Positions 33,799 to 42,505 of a stretch of DNA of 64,000 nucleotides are shown piece by piece. Each line of letters starts with the position of its first letter. Position 1 is the first letter of the stretch. Under the pieces are notes generated by a model that saw only the letters and a program-made list of their open reading frames with translations, ran no database searches and was not told where the DNA came from. Source of the stretch: an uncultured Clostridia bacterium (GTDB lineage Bacteria > Bacillota > Clostridia > Christensenellales > Borkfalkiaceae); assembly GCA_944362555.1 (NCBI GenBank), contig CALVTL010000005.1, positions 1 to 64,000 on the forward strand. Reading direction: 5' to 3'. The translations under genes and the position numbers were made by a program.

Positions 33799-35949
33799 AT
33801 GACGGAGATCCTTGCCCCTGCGGGGAACGAACAAACGGCGTATGCGGCGCTCCGCGCGGGCGCGGACGCCCTCTATCTGGGACTTACGCGATTTTCCGCG
33901 CGCGACAGCGCGGAAAATTTTTGCCCTTCTTCCCTGCAGACGCTCGCACGGGAGGCGCATCTTCTGGGCGCGAAGGTGTACGTCGCGCTCAACACGCTCG
34001 TAAAGGACGAGGAGCTGCCCGCCTTTTTTGCGGCTGCACGCGAGGCGTGGAATGCGGGCGCGGACGCCCTGCTTCTTCAGGACGTCTTTCTGGGGCGGGC
34101 GCTCAAAGCGCTATACCCCGAGATGGTGCTCCACCTCTCCACGCAGGCGGGGTGCTGCAACGTGCACGGGGCGCGCCTGGCAAAGCGGTGCGGCTTTTCG
34201 CGCGTGGTGCTCGCGCGGGAGACCCCGCTCGCAGACATCGCAAAAATTTCCGAAGTCATCGAGACGGAGGCGTTCGTGCAGGGGGCGCTGTGCACCGCCT
34301 TTTCGGGGCAGTGCTATCTCTCCTCCTTCGCGGGGAACAATTCGGGCAACCGCGGAAGGTGCAAACAGCCCTGCCGCAAGCGCTACTCCATCGACCGCAA
34401 GGGGTTCGAGGAGTACGCCTATGCGCTCTCCTTGTCCGATCTTTCGGTGGGGGAGCGGGTGAAAGAACTTGCGGCGGCGGGTGTGACGTCCTTCAAGATC
34501 GAGGGGCGGCTGCGTTCTGCCGCCTATGCGTGCGCGGCAGTGGAGTACTACCGCGCCCTTCTTGCGGGGCAGCCCGCCGAGGGTGCGCTCTCCCGCCTGA
34601 AGCGCGCCTTCAACCGCGGGGACTACACCTGCGGGCTTGCCTTCGGGCAGGATAAGCGCCTGCTCTCCCGCGCCGTGCAGGGGCACATCGGCGAGCGCGT
34701 CGGCACGCTTTCCCGCGTGCGCGGGAAGTGGTTCTGCAAGAGCGCTTTCGCCGCGCGCAAGGGGGACGCCTTCAAGATCCTGCGCGGCGGGAAGGAGGCG
34801 GGCGGCGCGCTCTTTTCGGAGGGCGGAGAGGGCGGATTTTTCCTCACCTCGCGCGAGCGGCTGCTTGCGGGGGACGAGGTGCGCCTCACGCTCGATACGT
34901 CGCTTGCGGAACGGGCAAATTCCTTCGTGCGCACCCGCCCCGTGCGCGTCACGGTCACGCTGCTTGCGGGGCATCCCATGCGCGCCGAGGGGGAGGGCGT
35001 CCTCCTGACGGGCGCTGCGTGCGAGCGGGCAAAGAGCGCTCCGCTCTCTGCAAAGGACGTCCGCGCCTGCTTTCTTCGCACCGACGGCATCGCGCTTTCT
35101 CCCGAGGTGGAAGTCGTAACGGACGGCGTGTTCGTTGCAAAGTCGCAGCTCAACGCCCTCCGCCGCGCCTTTTACAAGGAGCTGTTTGACCGCCTCTCGC
35201 CCGCAAGGGACCCTCTTCCCGAACGGGAGCCGCCCGTGCCGCTCACTGCGCCGCAGCAGGGGGGCATGACCGCGGTCATCCTCTCGGGCATGAAGACGCC
35301 GCCCGAGGCGGACATGGTGGTGTGGAAGCCCGCGGACTACGCGGACATGGTGCCGCCCGCGGGGGCATGGCTGTACCTTCCGCCCCTTCTGACGGCGGCG
35401 GACGAGGCGCTCATCGCGCCGCAGCTTAAAAAATTCGCGGGCGTGTACTGCGAGGGGACGTACGGCGCGGAATTTGCGCGCACGTATGGCGTAAAGCTGT
35501 TCGCGGGAACGGGCTGGAATCTCTCCAACCGCATCTCCGTCGCGGCGGCGCTCGGGGAGGCGGAATACGCCGCGCTCTCCAAGGAGCTCACGCTCGCCGA
35601 GCAGGACGCGCTCGCCTTTGCGGGCACGTTCGCCCTCGCGGCGGGGGATCTCAAAGTGATGGATCTTTCCTACTGCCCGTTCGGGCGGACGTGCGCTTCG
35701 TGCGACAGGCGGGAGCGCTACACGCTGACGGACGAGGAGGGGCGCGCCTTCCCGCTGCGGCGCTGCCGCACGGCGGAGGGATGCCGCTTTGAAGTGTATA
35801 ACTGCGCCCCGCTCGCGGCGGGCGTGCGCCTTCCCTCGGCGCTCGCCGACTGCTCGCTGGGCGATCTTTACGCCGTCTCCTGCGTGCGCGCGCCCGAAAA
35901 TATGCCTGCGGGCGCCACGCGCGGACACGCGGCAAGGAGCTTACAATGA
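33799..35949 (+). CDS. peptidase U32 family protein (RlhA/TrhP-like)
   Basis: 716 residues, long U32 type. N-terminal TIM-barrel core: EILAPAGNEQTAYAALRAGADALYLGL. The U32 signature region reads CTAFSGQCYLSSFAGNNSGNRGRCKQPCRKRYSI, with cysteines that may hold a cluster. A DUF3656-type segment follows, and near the C-terminus there are more cysteines (DLSYCPFGRTCASCDRRERY). Characterised relatives hydroxylate RNA (RlhA on 23S rRNA, TrhP/TrhO on tRNA) or act as collagenases; RNA hydroxylation is the more likely role for this long form. Starts immediately after hprK and overlaps mutS2 (ATGA). Confidence 0.88.
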   Translation: MTEILAPAGNEQTAYAALRAGADALYLGLTRFSARDSAENFCPSSLQTLAREAHLLGAKVYVALNTLVKDEELPAFFAAAREAWNAGADALLLQDVFLGRALKALYPEMVLHLSTQAGCCNVHGARLAKRCGFSRVVLARETPLADIAKISEVIETEAFVQGALCTAFSGQCYLSSFAGNNSGNRGRCKQPCRKRYSIDRKGFEEYAYALSLSDLSVGERVKELAAAGVTSFKIEGRLRSAAYACAAVEYYRALLAGQPAEGALSRLKRAFNRGDYTCGLAFGQDKRLLSRAVQGHIGERVGTLSRVRGKWFCKSAFAARKGDAFKILRGGKEAGGALFSEGGEGGFFLTSRERLLAGDEVRLTLDTSLAERANSFVRTRPVRVTVTLLAGHPMRAEGEGVLLTGAACERAKSAPLSAKDVRACFLRTDGIALSPEVEVVTDGVFVAKSQLNALRRAFYKELFDRLSPARDPLPEREPPVPLTAPQQGGMTAVILSGMKTPPEADMVVWKPADYADMVPPAGAWLYLPPLLTAADEALIAPQLKKFAGVYCEGTYGAEFARTYGVKLFAGTGWNLSNRISVAAALGEAEYAALSKELTLAEQDALAFAGTFALAAGDLKVMDLSYCPFGRTCASCDRRERYTLTDEEGRAFPLRRCRTAEGCRFEVYNCAPLAAGVRLPSALADCSLGDLYAVSCVRAPENMPAGATRGHAARSLQ

Positions 35950-38297
35950 ACGACAACGCAAGACGGCTGGAACTGGATAAAATTTTGTCGGCGTGCGCTT
36001 CGCACGCCGTGCTGGAGGGGGGCAGAGAGCTGCTCCTTTCCTGCACGCCCGTGCAGGAGCTCGCCGAGGCGCGGCGGCTGCTCTCCCTCACCGAGGAGGC
36101 GACCCTCCTGCTCTTTACGCTGGGCACGGGCAAGGTGGAGGAATTCCCCGCCTGCGCCGAGTGGCTGGAGCGCGCCGAAAAGGGCGCGTCGCTCTCGATG
36201 GGCGAGCTGCTGGGCGTCGCCCGCCTTTTGCGCTCCGCGCGCGTTCTCTACCGCGCGGTGCGCTCCTTCTCCGACGAACGCATCGCCTTATTCAGGCAGC
36301 TCACCGAACATCTCATGTTCGACGAGCGGCTGGAGGAGGACATCGGCAGCAAGATCCTCAACGAAAACGAGCTCGCCGACCACGCGAGTGAAAAGCTCTT
36401 CTCCCTGCGTACGCAGATCCGCGCTCTGGGCGAGCGCATCCGCTCCCGCTTGCAGGGGTATCTCGCGGGGGAGGAGCGCAAATATTTGCAGGACGGCATC
36501 GTCACCGTGCGCGGCGACCGCTTCGTCATCCCCGTCAAGGCGGAGTATAAGCGCAGCATCCGCGGCTTCGTGCACGACCGCTCGCAGAGCGGCGCCACCG
36601 TGTTCATCGAGCCGGAGGAAGTGCTGGAGATGAACAACGAGCTGCGCTCGCTGATGCTCGACGAAAAGGAGGAGGTCGCGCGCATCTTGTCGGAGCTCTC
36701 CCGCGATGTCGGACGGCTGCGCGGCGCGCTCACCTCGGACATGGGGACCCTTGCGGAGGCGGACGCCTTTTTCGCCCGCGCCGAATACGGCTACCGTCAG
36801 CACGCCGTAAAGCCCGCCCTCAACGGGCGGGGCGTGCTGAACATCGTCAAGGGCAGGCACCCCCTGCTCGGAAAGGACACCGCCGTGCCCGTGTCCCTCT
36901 CGCTCGGCGGGGCGCACCGCTTTCTGCTCATCAGCGGCGCGAACACGGGCGGCAAGACGGTCACCCTCAAAATGTGCGGGCTGTTCTGCCTCATGGCGGC
37001 GTGCGGGCTGTTCGTCCCCGCCGCCGAGGGTACCGAACTCTCCGTGTTCGACGGCGTGTGGTGCGACGTGGGCGACAGCCAGTCCATCGAGGAGAACCTC
37101 TCCACCTTCTCCTCGCACATCGTGCATATCAGGGAAATTCTGGAGCGCGCCACCGAGCGCTCCCTCGTGCTCATCGACGAACCGGGCGGCGGCACCGACC
37201 CCGAGGAGGGCGCGGCGCTCGCGCAGGCGGTGGTCTCGGAGCTGCTGCGGCGGGGGTGCCGCGGCGTCGTCACCACCCACTATTCGGCGCTCAAAGAGTT
37301 TGCCTATTCCCACGACGGCATCGAGAACGGCTGCATGGAGTTCGACGCCGCCGATTTCCGTCCCCTCTACCGGTTGAAGATCGGCGCGCCCGGCTCGTCC
37401 AACGCGCTGCTCATCTGCACCCGCCTCGGGCTCTCGCCCGCCGTCATCGAGGAGGCGCGCAGCCATCTCTCGGAGGGCGCGCGCGCCTTCGAGCACACCC
37501 TGCGCGCCGCCGAGGAGAGCCGCGTCCGCACCGAGGAGGCGACCCGCCGCGCCCGCGAGTTGCAGGCGGAGTGGGAGACGCGCAACGCGCAGCTCTCCCG
37601 CGAGGAGGAAAAATTCCGCAGGGAACGGGAGAAGTTTCTTGCGTCCTCCAAGGCAGAGGCGCGCCGCATCGTCACCGAGCGCACGGCGTATGCCGAGGAG
37701 CTGCTCGCCGAGATGGAGGCGATCTTCAAAAAGAACAATTTCACCGAGCAGGACCTCATCCGCGCGCGTACCTTAAAGAACAAGATGGCGCAGAGCACGC
37801 CCGAGGAGGAGGCGCCCGTGCGCGCCCTGCCCGTCTCCGCCGCCGCGTTAAAGGCGGGGGACAGGGTGCTCGTCGGCTCGCTGCAAGCGGAGGGGGAAGT
37901 GCTCTCCGTCCGAAAAGAGCGGGGGACGTGTGAGGTGCAAACGGGACTTCTGCGCGTCACGGTCAAAATTTCCGACCTCTACACGCCCGCCCAAAAGAGG
38001 GCGGAAAAGGGGGACGTGGTGCGCGTCACGCGCGACCTTGCGCCCCGCCCCACGGTGAAAAGGGAGTGCAACCTCATCGGCATGACGACGACGGAAGGGG
38101 TGAAGGAGGCGGAGGACTTTCTGGACGCCGCCGTCGTCTCCAACCTGCAGGAGGTGCGCATCGTGCACGGCTACGGAACGGGCAAACTGCGCGCCGCCGT
38201 GCAGGAGATGCTCCGCCGCCATCCCCGCGTCGAAAGTTTCCGCCCCGGCAAGTACGGTGAGGGCGAGGGCGGCGTGACCATCGTCACCCTCAAATAA
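35946..38297 (+). CDS. mutS2: endonuclease MutS2
   Basis: 783 residues. Lacks the mismatch-reading N-domain of MutS. Core and clamp are helical; ATPase Walker A is GANTGGKT (331-338) and Walker B LVLIDEPGGGTDPEEG. A coiled-coil region (about 500-590, rich in Glu/Arg) precedes a KOW-like segment and a C-terminal Smr nuclease domain (about 705-783) with IVHGYGTGKLR. Bacterial MutS2 limits recombination and, in Bacillus, splits collided ribosomes. Coupled to the U32 gene by ATGA. Confidence 0.96.
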   Translation: MNDNARRLELDKILSACASHAVLEGGRELLLSCTPVQELAEARRLLSLTEEATLLLFTLGTGKVEEFPACAEWLERAEKGASLSMGELLGVARLLRSARVLYRAVRSFSDERIALFRQLTEHLMFDERLEEDIGSKILNENELADHASEKLFSLRTQIRALGERIRSRLQGYLAGEERKYLQDGIVTVRGDRFVIPVKAEYKRSIRGFVHDRSQSGATVFIEPEEVLEMNNELRSLMLDEKEEVARILSELSRDVGRLRGALTSDMGTLAEADAFFARAEYGYRQHAVKPALNGRGVLNIVKGRHPLLGKDTAVPVSLSLGGAHRFLLISGANTGGKTVTLKMCGLFCLMAACGLFVPAAEGTELSVFDGVWCDVGDSQSIEENLSTFSSHIVHIREILERATERSLVLIDEPGGGTDPEEGAALAQAVVSELLRRGCRGVVTTHYSALKEFAYSHDGIENGCMEFDAADFRPLYRLKIGAPGSSNALLICTRLGLSPAVIEEARSHLSEGARAFEHTLRAAEESRVRTEEATRRARELQAEWETRNAQLSREEEKFRREREKFLASSKAEARRIVTERTAYAEELLAEMEAIFKKNNFTEQDLIRARTLKNKMAQSTPEEEAPVRALPVSAAALKAGDRVLVGSLQAEGEVLSVRKERGTCEVQTGLLRVTVKISDLYTPAQKRAEKGDVVRVTRDLAPRPTVKRECNLIGMTTTEGVKEAEDFLDAAVVSNLQEVRIVHGYGTGKLRAAVQEMLRRHPRVESFRPGKYGEGEGGVTIVTLK

Positions 38298-38418
38298 GTT
38301 TTCGTGCGGACGCGAGGCATAATTTTTCACTGTTTCCAATACAATGGGTGTAAAAACGCATACTGTGAGGGAGGGATGCAGACGCGCATTTCCCCTTGCG
38401 GCATTTGTGAGGGAAATC

Positions 38419-39129
38419 GTGAAAAAGCTCTCCCGTCGCATGATCGCCATGCTCACGAACGGCGTGCTCGCCGCCGTGCTCATCCTCGTCGGATGCGTGT
38501 GCTTCTTTCCCGCTTCAAAAAACGTGTCGTCCGCGCTCGAGGGGCGCGTTATCCGCAGCGGCAACTCTCATGACGGTGTCTCGCTCATGTTCAACGTCTA
38601 TTGGGGCACGGAGGAGGTGGACGGCATCCTCGCCGTCCTCGAAGAATACGGCGCCGCGGCGACCTTCTTTGTGGGCGGGAGCTGGGCGGACGACAACGCC
38701 GCCTGCCTGCGGCGCATCGCCGCAGCGGGGCACGAGATCGGCTCGCACGGCTACTTCCACCGCGACCACACCACGCTCGGCTATGAAGGGAACGTGGAGG
38801 AGATCGCCCGCAGCGTGCAGTTTCTGTCCCTCGTCACGGGGGAGGGGGTCACGCTGTTCGCGCCGCCCTCGGGCGCGTATGACGAGGACACCGTCTCCGC
38901 CGCCGAGTCGCTGGGCTTAAAGACCATCCTCTGGACGAAGGACACCGTCGATTGGCGCGATAAAGACGCGCAGGTGTGCTTTTCACGCGCCACGCAGGAC
39001 GTGGCGGCGGGGGACTTTGTGCTCATGCACCCCATGGCGCACACGTTGGAGGCGCTCCCGCGCATCCTCGAGCGCTATGCCGCTCTCGGGCTGCGCGCCG
39101 TCACCGTGGGGGAGAACCTCTCCGCCTGA
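38419..39129 (+). CDS. ylxY: YlxY-like polysaccharide deacetylase-fold protein, probably membrane anchored
   Basis: 236 residues from GTG 38419, chosen for GAGGG 5 bases upstream; an in-frame ATG at 38344 would add 25 residues. One N-terminal membrane helix (MLTNGVLAAVLILVGCVCFF) then a NodB domain: ATFFVGGSW, metal histidines in SHGYFHRDHT, FAPPSGAYDEDT and LMHPMAHT. The catalytic-base motif is altered: LMFNVYWG where PdaB-type enzymes have LTFDISWG, so Asp is Asn. Deacetylation may be lost or weakened. In Bacillus, ylxY lies beside an M16 peptidase gene, and the same pair occurs here, supporting orthology. Acts outside the membrane if anchored as predicted. Confidence 0.82.
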   Translation: MKKLSRRMIAMLTNGVLAAVLILVGCVCFFPASKNVSSALEGRVIRSGNSHDGVSLMFNVYWGTEEVDGILAVLEEYGAAATFFVGGSWADDNAACLRRIAAAGHEIGSHGYFHRDHTTLGYEGNVEEIARSVQFLSLVTGEGVTLFAPPSGAYDEDTVSAAESLGLKTILWTKDTVDWRDKDAQVCFSRATQDVAAGDFVLMHPMAHTLEALPRILERYAALGLRAVTVGENLSA

Positions 39130-39169
39130 ACGGGCGAATTTCAGATCTGCAATTACATAGGAGAACGAT

Positions 39170-40408
39170 ATGATCAGAACAAAACAACTTTCCAACGGCG
39201 TGCGCGTCATCGTCAAACAGATGGAGGGACTGCTGTCCGTCTCCATGGGCGTGCTGGTGGGAACGGGCGCCGCATTTGAACAGGACGATGAGGACGGCAT
39301 CTCGCACTTCATCGAACATATGCTCTTCAAGGGCACGCCCACGCGCACCGCGTTCGAGCTCTCGGACGCCTTCGACGCGCTGGGCGCGCAGGTCAACGCC
39401 TTCACGGGGAAGGACATGACCTGCTTTTATTCCAAATCGACGAGCGACCACGCCGCCGAGGCGTTCGCGCTGCTCTCCGACCTCTTTCTCAACGCCTGTT
39501 TCCCCGAGGAGGAGATGGAGCGGGAGAAGGGGGTGGTGCTCGAGGAGATCAACATGGACGAGGACTCGCCCGAGGACCTCTGTCTCGACCTTCTTTCTCG
39601 CGCCGCGTTCGGGAACTGCGGCTACGGCAGGAACATTTTAGGACCCGCGGAGAACGTTAAAAAGTTTTTGAGGGAGGATCTCTTTGCCTATCGCAGCAAG
39701 CGCTACTGCCCCGAAAACATCGTCGTCTCCTTCGCGGGGAGCATCCCGGCAGAGGAGGCGATGGCGCTCGCGGAACGCTACTTCGGCGGGATGGCGCCCG
39801 CCCCTTCGGACGGGCGCAAAAAAGAGGTGCGGCAGGGGAAGGGAAATCTGTTCCGCAAAAAGCCCATCGAGCAGGCGCACTTCGCGCTCGGCTTTCCCAC
39901 CGTCGCGCGCGAGGACGCGCTGCGCCCCGCCGTGCAGGTGATGAACACCATTTTAGGCGGCGGCATGAGCTCCCGCCTCTTCAAAAAGGTGCGCGAGGAG
40001 CTCGGGCTCGCCTATTCCGTCTATTCTTACACCTCCCACTATGCGGAGACGGGGATGCTCACCGTGTACGCGGGCGTCAATCCCGACAAGGCGGAGGACG
40101 CCTTCGGGGCGGTGTGCGACGTCCTGCGCCAATTCTCCAAAGAGGGGGTGACGGAGGAGGAATTTCTGCGCGGCAGGGAACAGGCAAAGTCGGGCGCCAT
40201 CTTCGCGCAGGAGAACACCTCCTCGCAGATGCTGCTCTATGGCAGAGAACTGCTCTACAACAACGTCGTCTACGACTTCGAGCGCCGCATGGCGGAGATC
40301 GCCGCCCTCACGCGGGCGGACGTTGCGGAGGCGATCGCCAAAAACTTTGACTTCTCCCGCGCCGCCGTCGCCTGCGTCGGCAACCTCAAACAGGGATTTG
40401 TGCTGTGA
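39170..40408 (+). CDS. M16-family zinc peptidase (MlpA/YmxG type)
   Basis: 412 residues, the pitrilysin / processing-peptidase fold. The inverted zinc motif is H46-F-I-E49-H50 in GISHFIEHMLFKGT, with the distal glutamate near VVLEEINMDEDSPED. The C-half carries the family pattern GGGMSSRLFKKVREELGLAYSVYS. A single two-domain chain normally forms a homodimer in bacteria. AGGAGAA precedes the ATG. Neighbour of the ylxY-like gene as in Bacillus; substrate unknown. Overlaps the next gene (GTGA). Confidence 0.94.
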   Translation: MIRTKQLSNGVRVIVKQMEGLLSVSMGVLVGTGAAFEQDDEDGISHFIEHMLFKGTPTRTAFELSDAFDALGAQVNAFTGKDMTCFYSKSTSDHAAEAFALLSDLFLNACFPEEEMEREKGVVLEEINMDEDSPEDLCLDLLSRAAFGNCGYGRNILGPAENVKKFLREDLFAYRSKRYCPENIVVSFAGSIPAEEAMALAERYFGGMAPAPSDGRKKEVRQGKGNLFRKKPIEQAHFALGFPTVAREDALRPAVQVMNTILGGGMSSRLFKKVREELGLAYSVYSYTSHYAETGMLTVYAGVNPDKAEDAFGAVCDVLRQFSKEGVTEEEFLRGREQAKSGAIFAQENTSSQMLLYGRELLYNNVVYDFERRMAEIAALTRADVAEAIAKNFDFSRAAVACVGNLKQGFVL

Positions 40409-40890
40409 GCGGGCGCGTCGAGGGATTTGAGCCCTGTTATTTTGCGGACAGCCGCGTGCTCATTTTAGGCAGCTTTCCCTCCGTCAGGAGCCGTGCGCAG
40501 GGGTTTTACTACGGCAATCCGCAGAACAGGTTCTGGCGGACGGTGTGCGGCTTTTTCGGCGAGGACGTCCCCCCGGACATCGCGTGTAAGCGGGATTTTC
40601 TGCGCAGGCGGCGCATTGCCTTATGGGACGTCGTCACCGCGTGCGAGATCGACGGTTCGTCGGACGCCTCCATCCGCGGGGCGGAGCTCGCCGACGTCGC
40701 CGCGCTCGTGCGCCGCGTGCCCGTCGAGGCGGTGCTGTGCAACGGCAAGACGGCGTATTCCCTGCTCCTGCGCACGGGAATGCCGCCCGTGCGCACCGTG
40801 TGTATGCCCTCCACTTCGCCCGCCAATCCGCGCTTTTCGCAGGCGGCGTGGCAGGAGGAACTTCTGCGCATCTTCGGGGAGAAAACATGA
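40405..40890 (+). CDS. DNA-deoxyinosine (hypoxanthine) glycosylase, UDG family 6
   Basis: 161 residues. Removes deoxyinosine formed by adenine deamination and starts base excision repair. The family pattern is clear: ILGSFPSVRSRAQGFYYGNPQNRFW at the N-terminus (shown here only as the motif GSFPS...FYYGNPQNRFW), a DVVTACE strand and the C-terminal loop PSTSPANPRF. The start is GTG 40405 overlapping the M16 stop. It is coupled by ATGA to alkD, so two glycosylases form a small repair unit. Confidence 0.9.
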   Translation: MSGRVEGFEPCYFADSRVLILGSFPSVRSRAQGFYYGNPQNRFWRTVCGFFGEDVPPDIACKRDFLRRRRIALWDVVTACEIDGSSDASIRGAELADVAALVRRVPVEAVLCNGKTAYSLLLRTGMPPVRTVCMPSTSPANPRFSQAAWQEELLRIFGEKT

Positions 40891-41567
40891 CGTATGAAGA
40901 ACTGCTCGCGCGGCTTTTTGCGCTCTCCGACGAGGGCTACCGCGCCTTTCACAAAAAACTCTTGAAGAACGAGGAGATCCGCGTCATCGGCGTGCGGATG
41001 CCCGCCCTGCGCACGCTCGCAAGGGAGTGGAAGGGGGAGTTTTCCTCTCTCCTCGCCTTTCCCGACGAATATTACGAGGTGACGGTGTTAAAGTGCGCCG
41101 TTGCCAATTTCCTTCCGTTCGGCGAGCTGTGCGCGGTGTGCGACGCGCTCGTCGGGCGGCTCGACAACTGGGCGGTGTGCGATATGTTCGCGCCCGCCTG
41201 CATCGCCAAAAACCGCGAGGCGTTCAAACCCTTCATTTTGCGCTATCTTTCCGACCCCCGCGTCTTTGTGCGCCGCTTTGCGCTGACTACCCTGCTGCAC
41301 TTCTATGTGCGGGAGGAGGAGCTCGGATTTGTCGGGACGTGTTTGAAAAATGCGGACACGTCGCCCTATTACGTCTCCATGGCTGCGGCGTGGCTCACGG
41401 CGGAAGTACTCATCGGATTTTACGCGCAAGGGAAGGCGCTGCTCACGTCGGGCATCCTTTCGGAGGCGACCTTCCGCCGCGCCGTGCGCAAGGCGTGTGA
41501 GAGCTTCCGCCTGTCCGACGCGCAGAAAGAGGAGCTGCGCGCCCTCAAATGTCACATTTTAAGGTGA
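40887..41567 (+). CDS. AlkD-like DNA alkylation repair glycosylase
   Basis: 226 residues of HEAT-like helical repeats, the AlkD/DUF-type DNA alkylation repair family, which removes alkylated purines such as 3-methyladenine or 7-methylguanine. Seen: IRVIGVRMPALRTLAREW, LDNWAVCDMFAP (Trp and Asp of the active region) and YVSMAAAWLTAEV with a second Trp. The start is ATG 40887, overlapping the previous stop; the frame extends upstream only inside that gene. It is the last gene of the operon before the acpP promoter. Confidence 0.88.
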   Translation: MTYEELLARLFALSDEGYRAFHKKLLKNEEIRVIGVRMPALRTLAREWKGEFSSLLAFPDEYYEVTVLKCAVANFLPFGELCAVCDALVGRLDNWAVCDMFAPACIAKNREAFKPFILRYLSDPRVFVRRFALTTLLHFYVREEELGFVGTCLKNADTSPYYVSMAAAWLTAEVLIGFYAQGKALLTSGILSEATFRRAVRKACESFRLSDAQKEELRALKCHILR

Positions 41568-41595
41568 CTTTTCCCGACTTATTTCGCCAAAAGTA

Positions 41596-41624
41596 TTGAC
41601 AAACGCGCCGAGATGGGTTACAAT
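41596..41624 (+). promoter_or_regulatory. promoter of acpP
   Basis: TTGACA (41596-41601) and TACAAT (41619-41624), spacer 17. The leader is about 45 bases. No FapR-type operator (long TTAGTACC palindrome) was recognised. Confidence 0.85.
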
Positions 41625-41643
41625 ATGAAAAAATATCAAACAA

Positions 41644-41661
41644 CTCCCGCCGCGGCGGGAG
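41644..41661 (+). promoter_or_regulatory. hairpin in the acpP leader next to the ribosome binding site
   Basis: Perfect palindrome CTCCCGCCGCGGCGGGAG (at most 8 bp stem). It ends 4 bases before the Shine-Dalgarno GGAGG (41666-41670), close enough to influence ribosome loading or message stability. Confidence 0.6.
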
Positions 41662-41676
41662 ATGCGGAGGTTGGTT

Positions 41677-41904
41677 ATGTACGAAAAAGTCTGCAAGATG
41701 CTCGCGGAACAGCTTGATATTTCTGCCGATACCATCACGCCCCAGTCGGAGGTGGTCAAGGATCTCGGCGCCGATTCTCTGGACGTCGTCGAACTCATGA
41801 TGGCGCTCGAGGACGAGTACGGCATCACGCTCCCCGAGGGCGAGGTCGAGAACGTCAAGACGGTGCAGGACATCGTCAGCATGATGGAAAAGCTCGCGAA
41901 GTAA
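41677..41904 (+). CDS. acpP: acyl carrier protein
   Basis: 75 residues, acidic four-helix carrier of growing fatty-acyl chains. The phosphopantetheine serine is S34 in LGADSLDVVEL. Start ATG 41677 has GGAGG 6 bases upstream; an in-frame ATG 15 bases earlier would overlap that ribosome site. Monocistronic here, away from the other fab genes, with promoter and terminator of its own. Confidence 0.96.
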   Translation: MYEKVCKMLAEQLDISADTITPQSEVVKDLGADSLDVVELMMALEDEYGITLPEGEVENVKTVQDIVSMMEKLAK

Positions 41905-41922
41905 ACTTTCCGGAACGAAACG

Positions 41923-41959
41923 CGCCGCCCGAGGGCATTCTGCCCTCGGGCGGCGTACG
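41923..41959. terminator. bidirectional terminator between acpP and fumarase
   Basis: 15-bp perfect stem (CGCCGCCCGAGGGCA 41923-41937, complement 41941-41955) with loop TTC, followed by TACGTTTT. It serves acpP (+) and the convergent fumarase genes (-). Confidence 0.85.
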
Positions 41960-41971
41960 TTTTGGCGCAGG

Positions 41972-42505
41972 TTACTCTTCGGGGCGGTCGTATACGCTTT
42001 TGCCGTGCGCGTCGATGGCGACGACGGCGGGGAAATCGACGACCTCAAAGCAGTAGATCGCCTCGCTCAACAGCTCGGGAAAGGCGACGAGCTCGCTTGT
42101 CCGGATGGCGGCGGCGTACTGCGCGCCCGCTCCGCCGATGGCGGCAAAGTACACCTTTTTGTTGCGCACGAGCGCCGCGCGCGTCTCCTCGCTCATCTCG
42201 CCCTTGCCGATCATCCCCAAGAGCCCTAAATCGAGCAGGCGGGGGGCGAAGGCGTTCATGCGCGCCGAGGTGGTGGGGCCGCAGCTCCCGCACGCCCTTC
42301 CCTCGGGCGCGGGGCAGGGACCCGCGTAGTAGATGTACGTCTTTTTCAGATCGACGGGCAGCGGCTTACCTTGGTCGAGCAGCTCGTAAAGCCGCCTGTG
42401 GGCGCAGTCGCGCGCCGTGTAAATGGTGCCCGAGAGCAGCACGCCGTCGCCCGCGTGCAGGGAAAGCGTCTCCTCTTCGGAGAGGGGAAGGGTGAGGTGT
42501 TTCAT
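41972..42505 (-). CDS. class I fumarate hydratase, beta subunit
   Basis: 177 residues. C-terminal half of two-subunit iron-sulfur fumarase / tartrate dehydratase; with the alpha subunit it interconverts fumarate and malate. The conserved YYAGPCPAPEGRACGSCGPTTSARMN segment is present (written here in part: AGPCPAPEGR, GSCGPTTSARM), then MIGKGEMS. ATG 42505 has AAGGAG upstream and overlaps the alpha stop (ATGA). Fumarase versus L-tartrate dehydratase cannot be decided from sequence alone. Confidence 0.92.
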   Translation of the reverse strand: MKHLTLPLSEEETLSLHAGDGVLLSGTIYTARDCAHRRLYELLDQGKPLPVDLKKTYIYYAGPCPAPEGRACGSCGPTTSARMNAFAPRLLDLGLLGMIGKGEMSEETRAALVRNKKVYFAAIGGAGAQYAAAIRTSELVAFPELLSEAIYCFEVVDFPAVVAIDAHGKSVYDRPEE

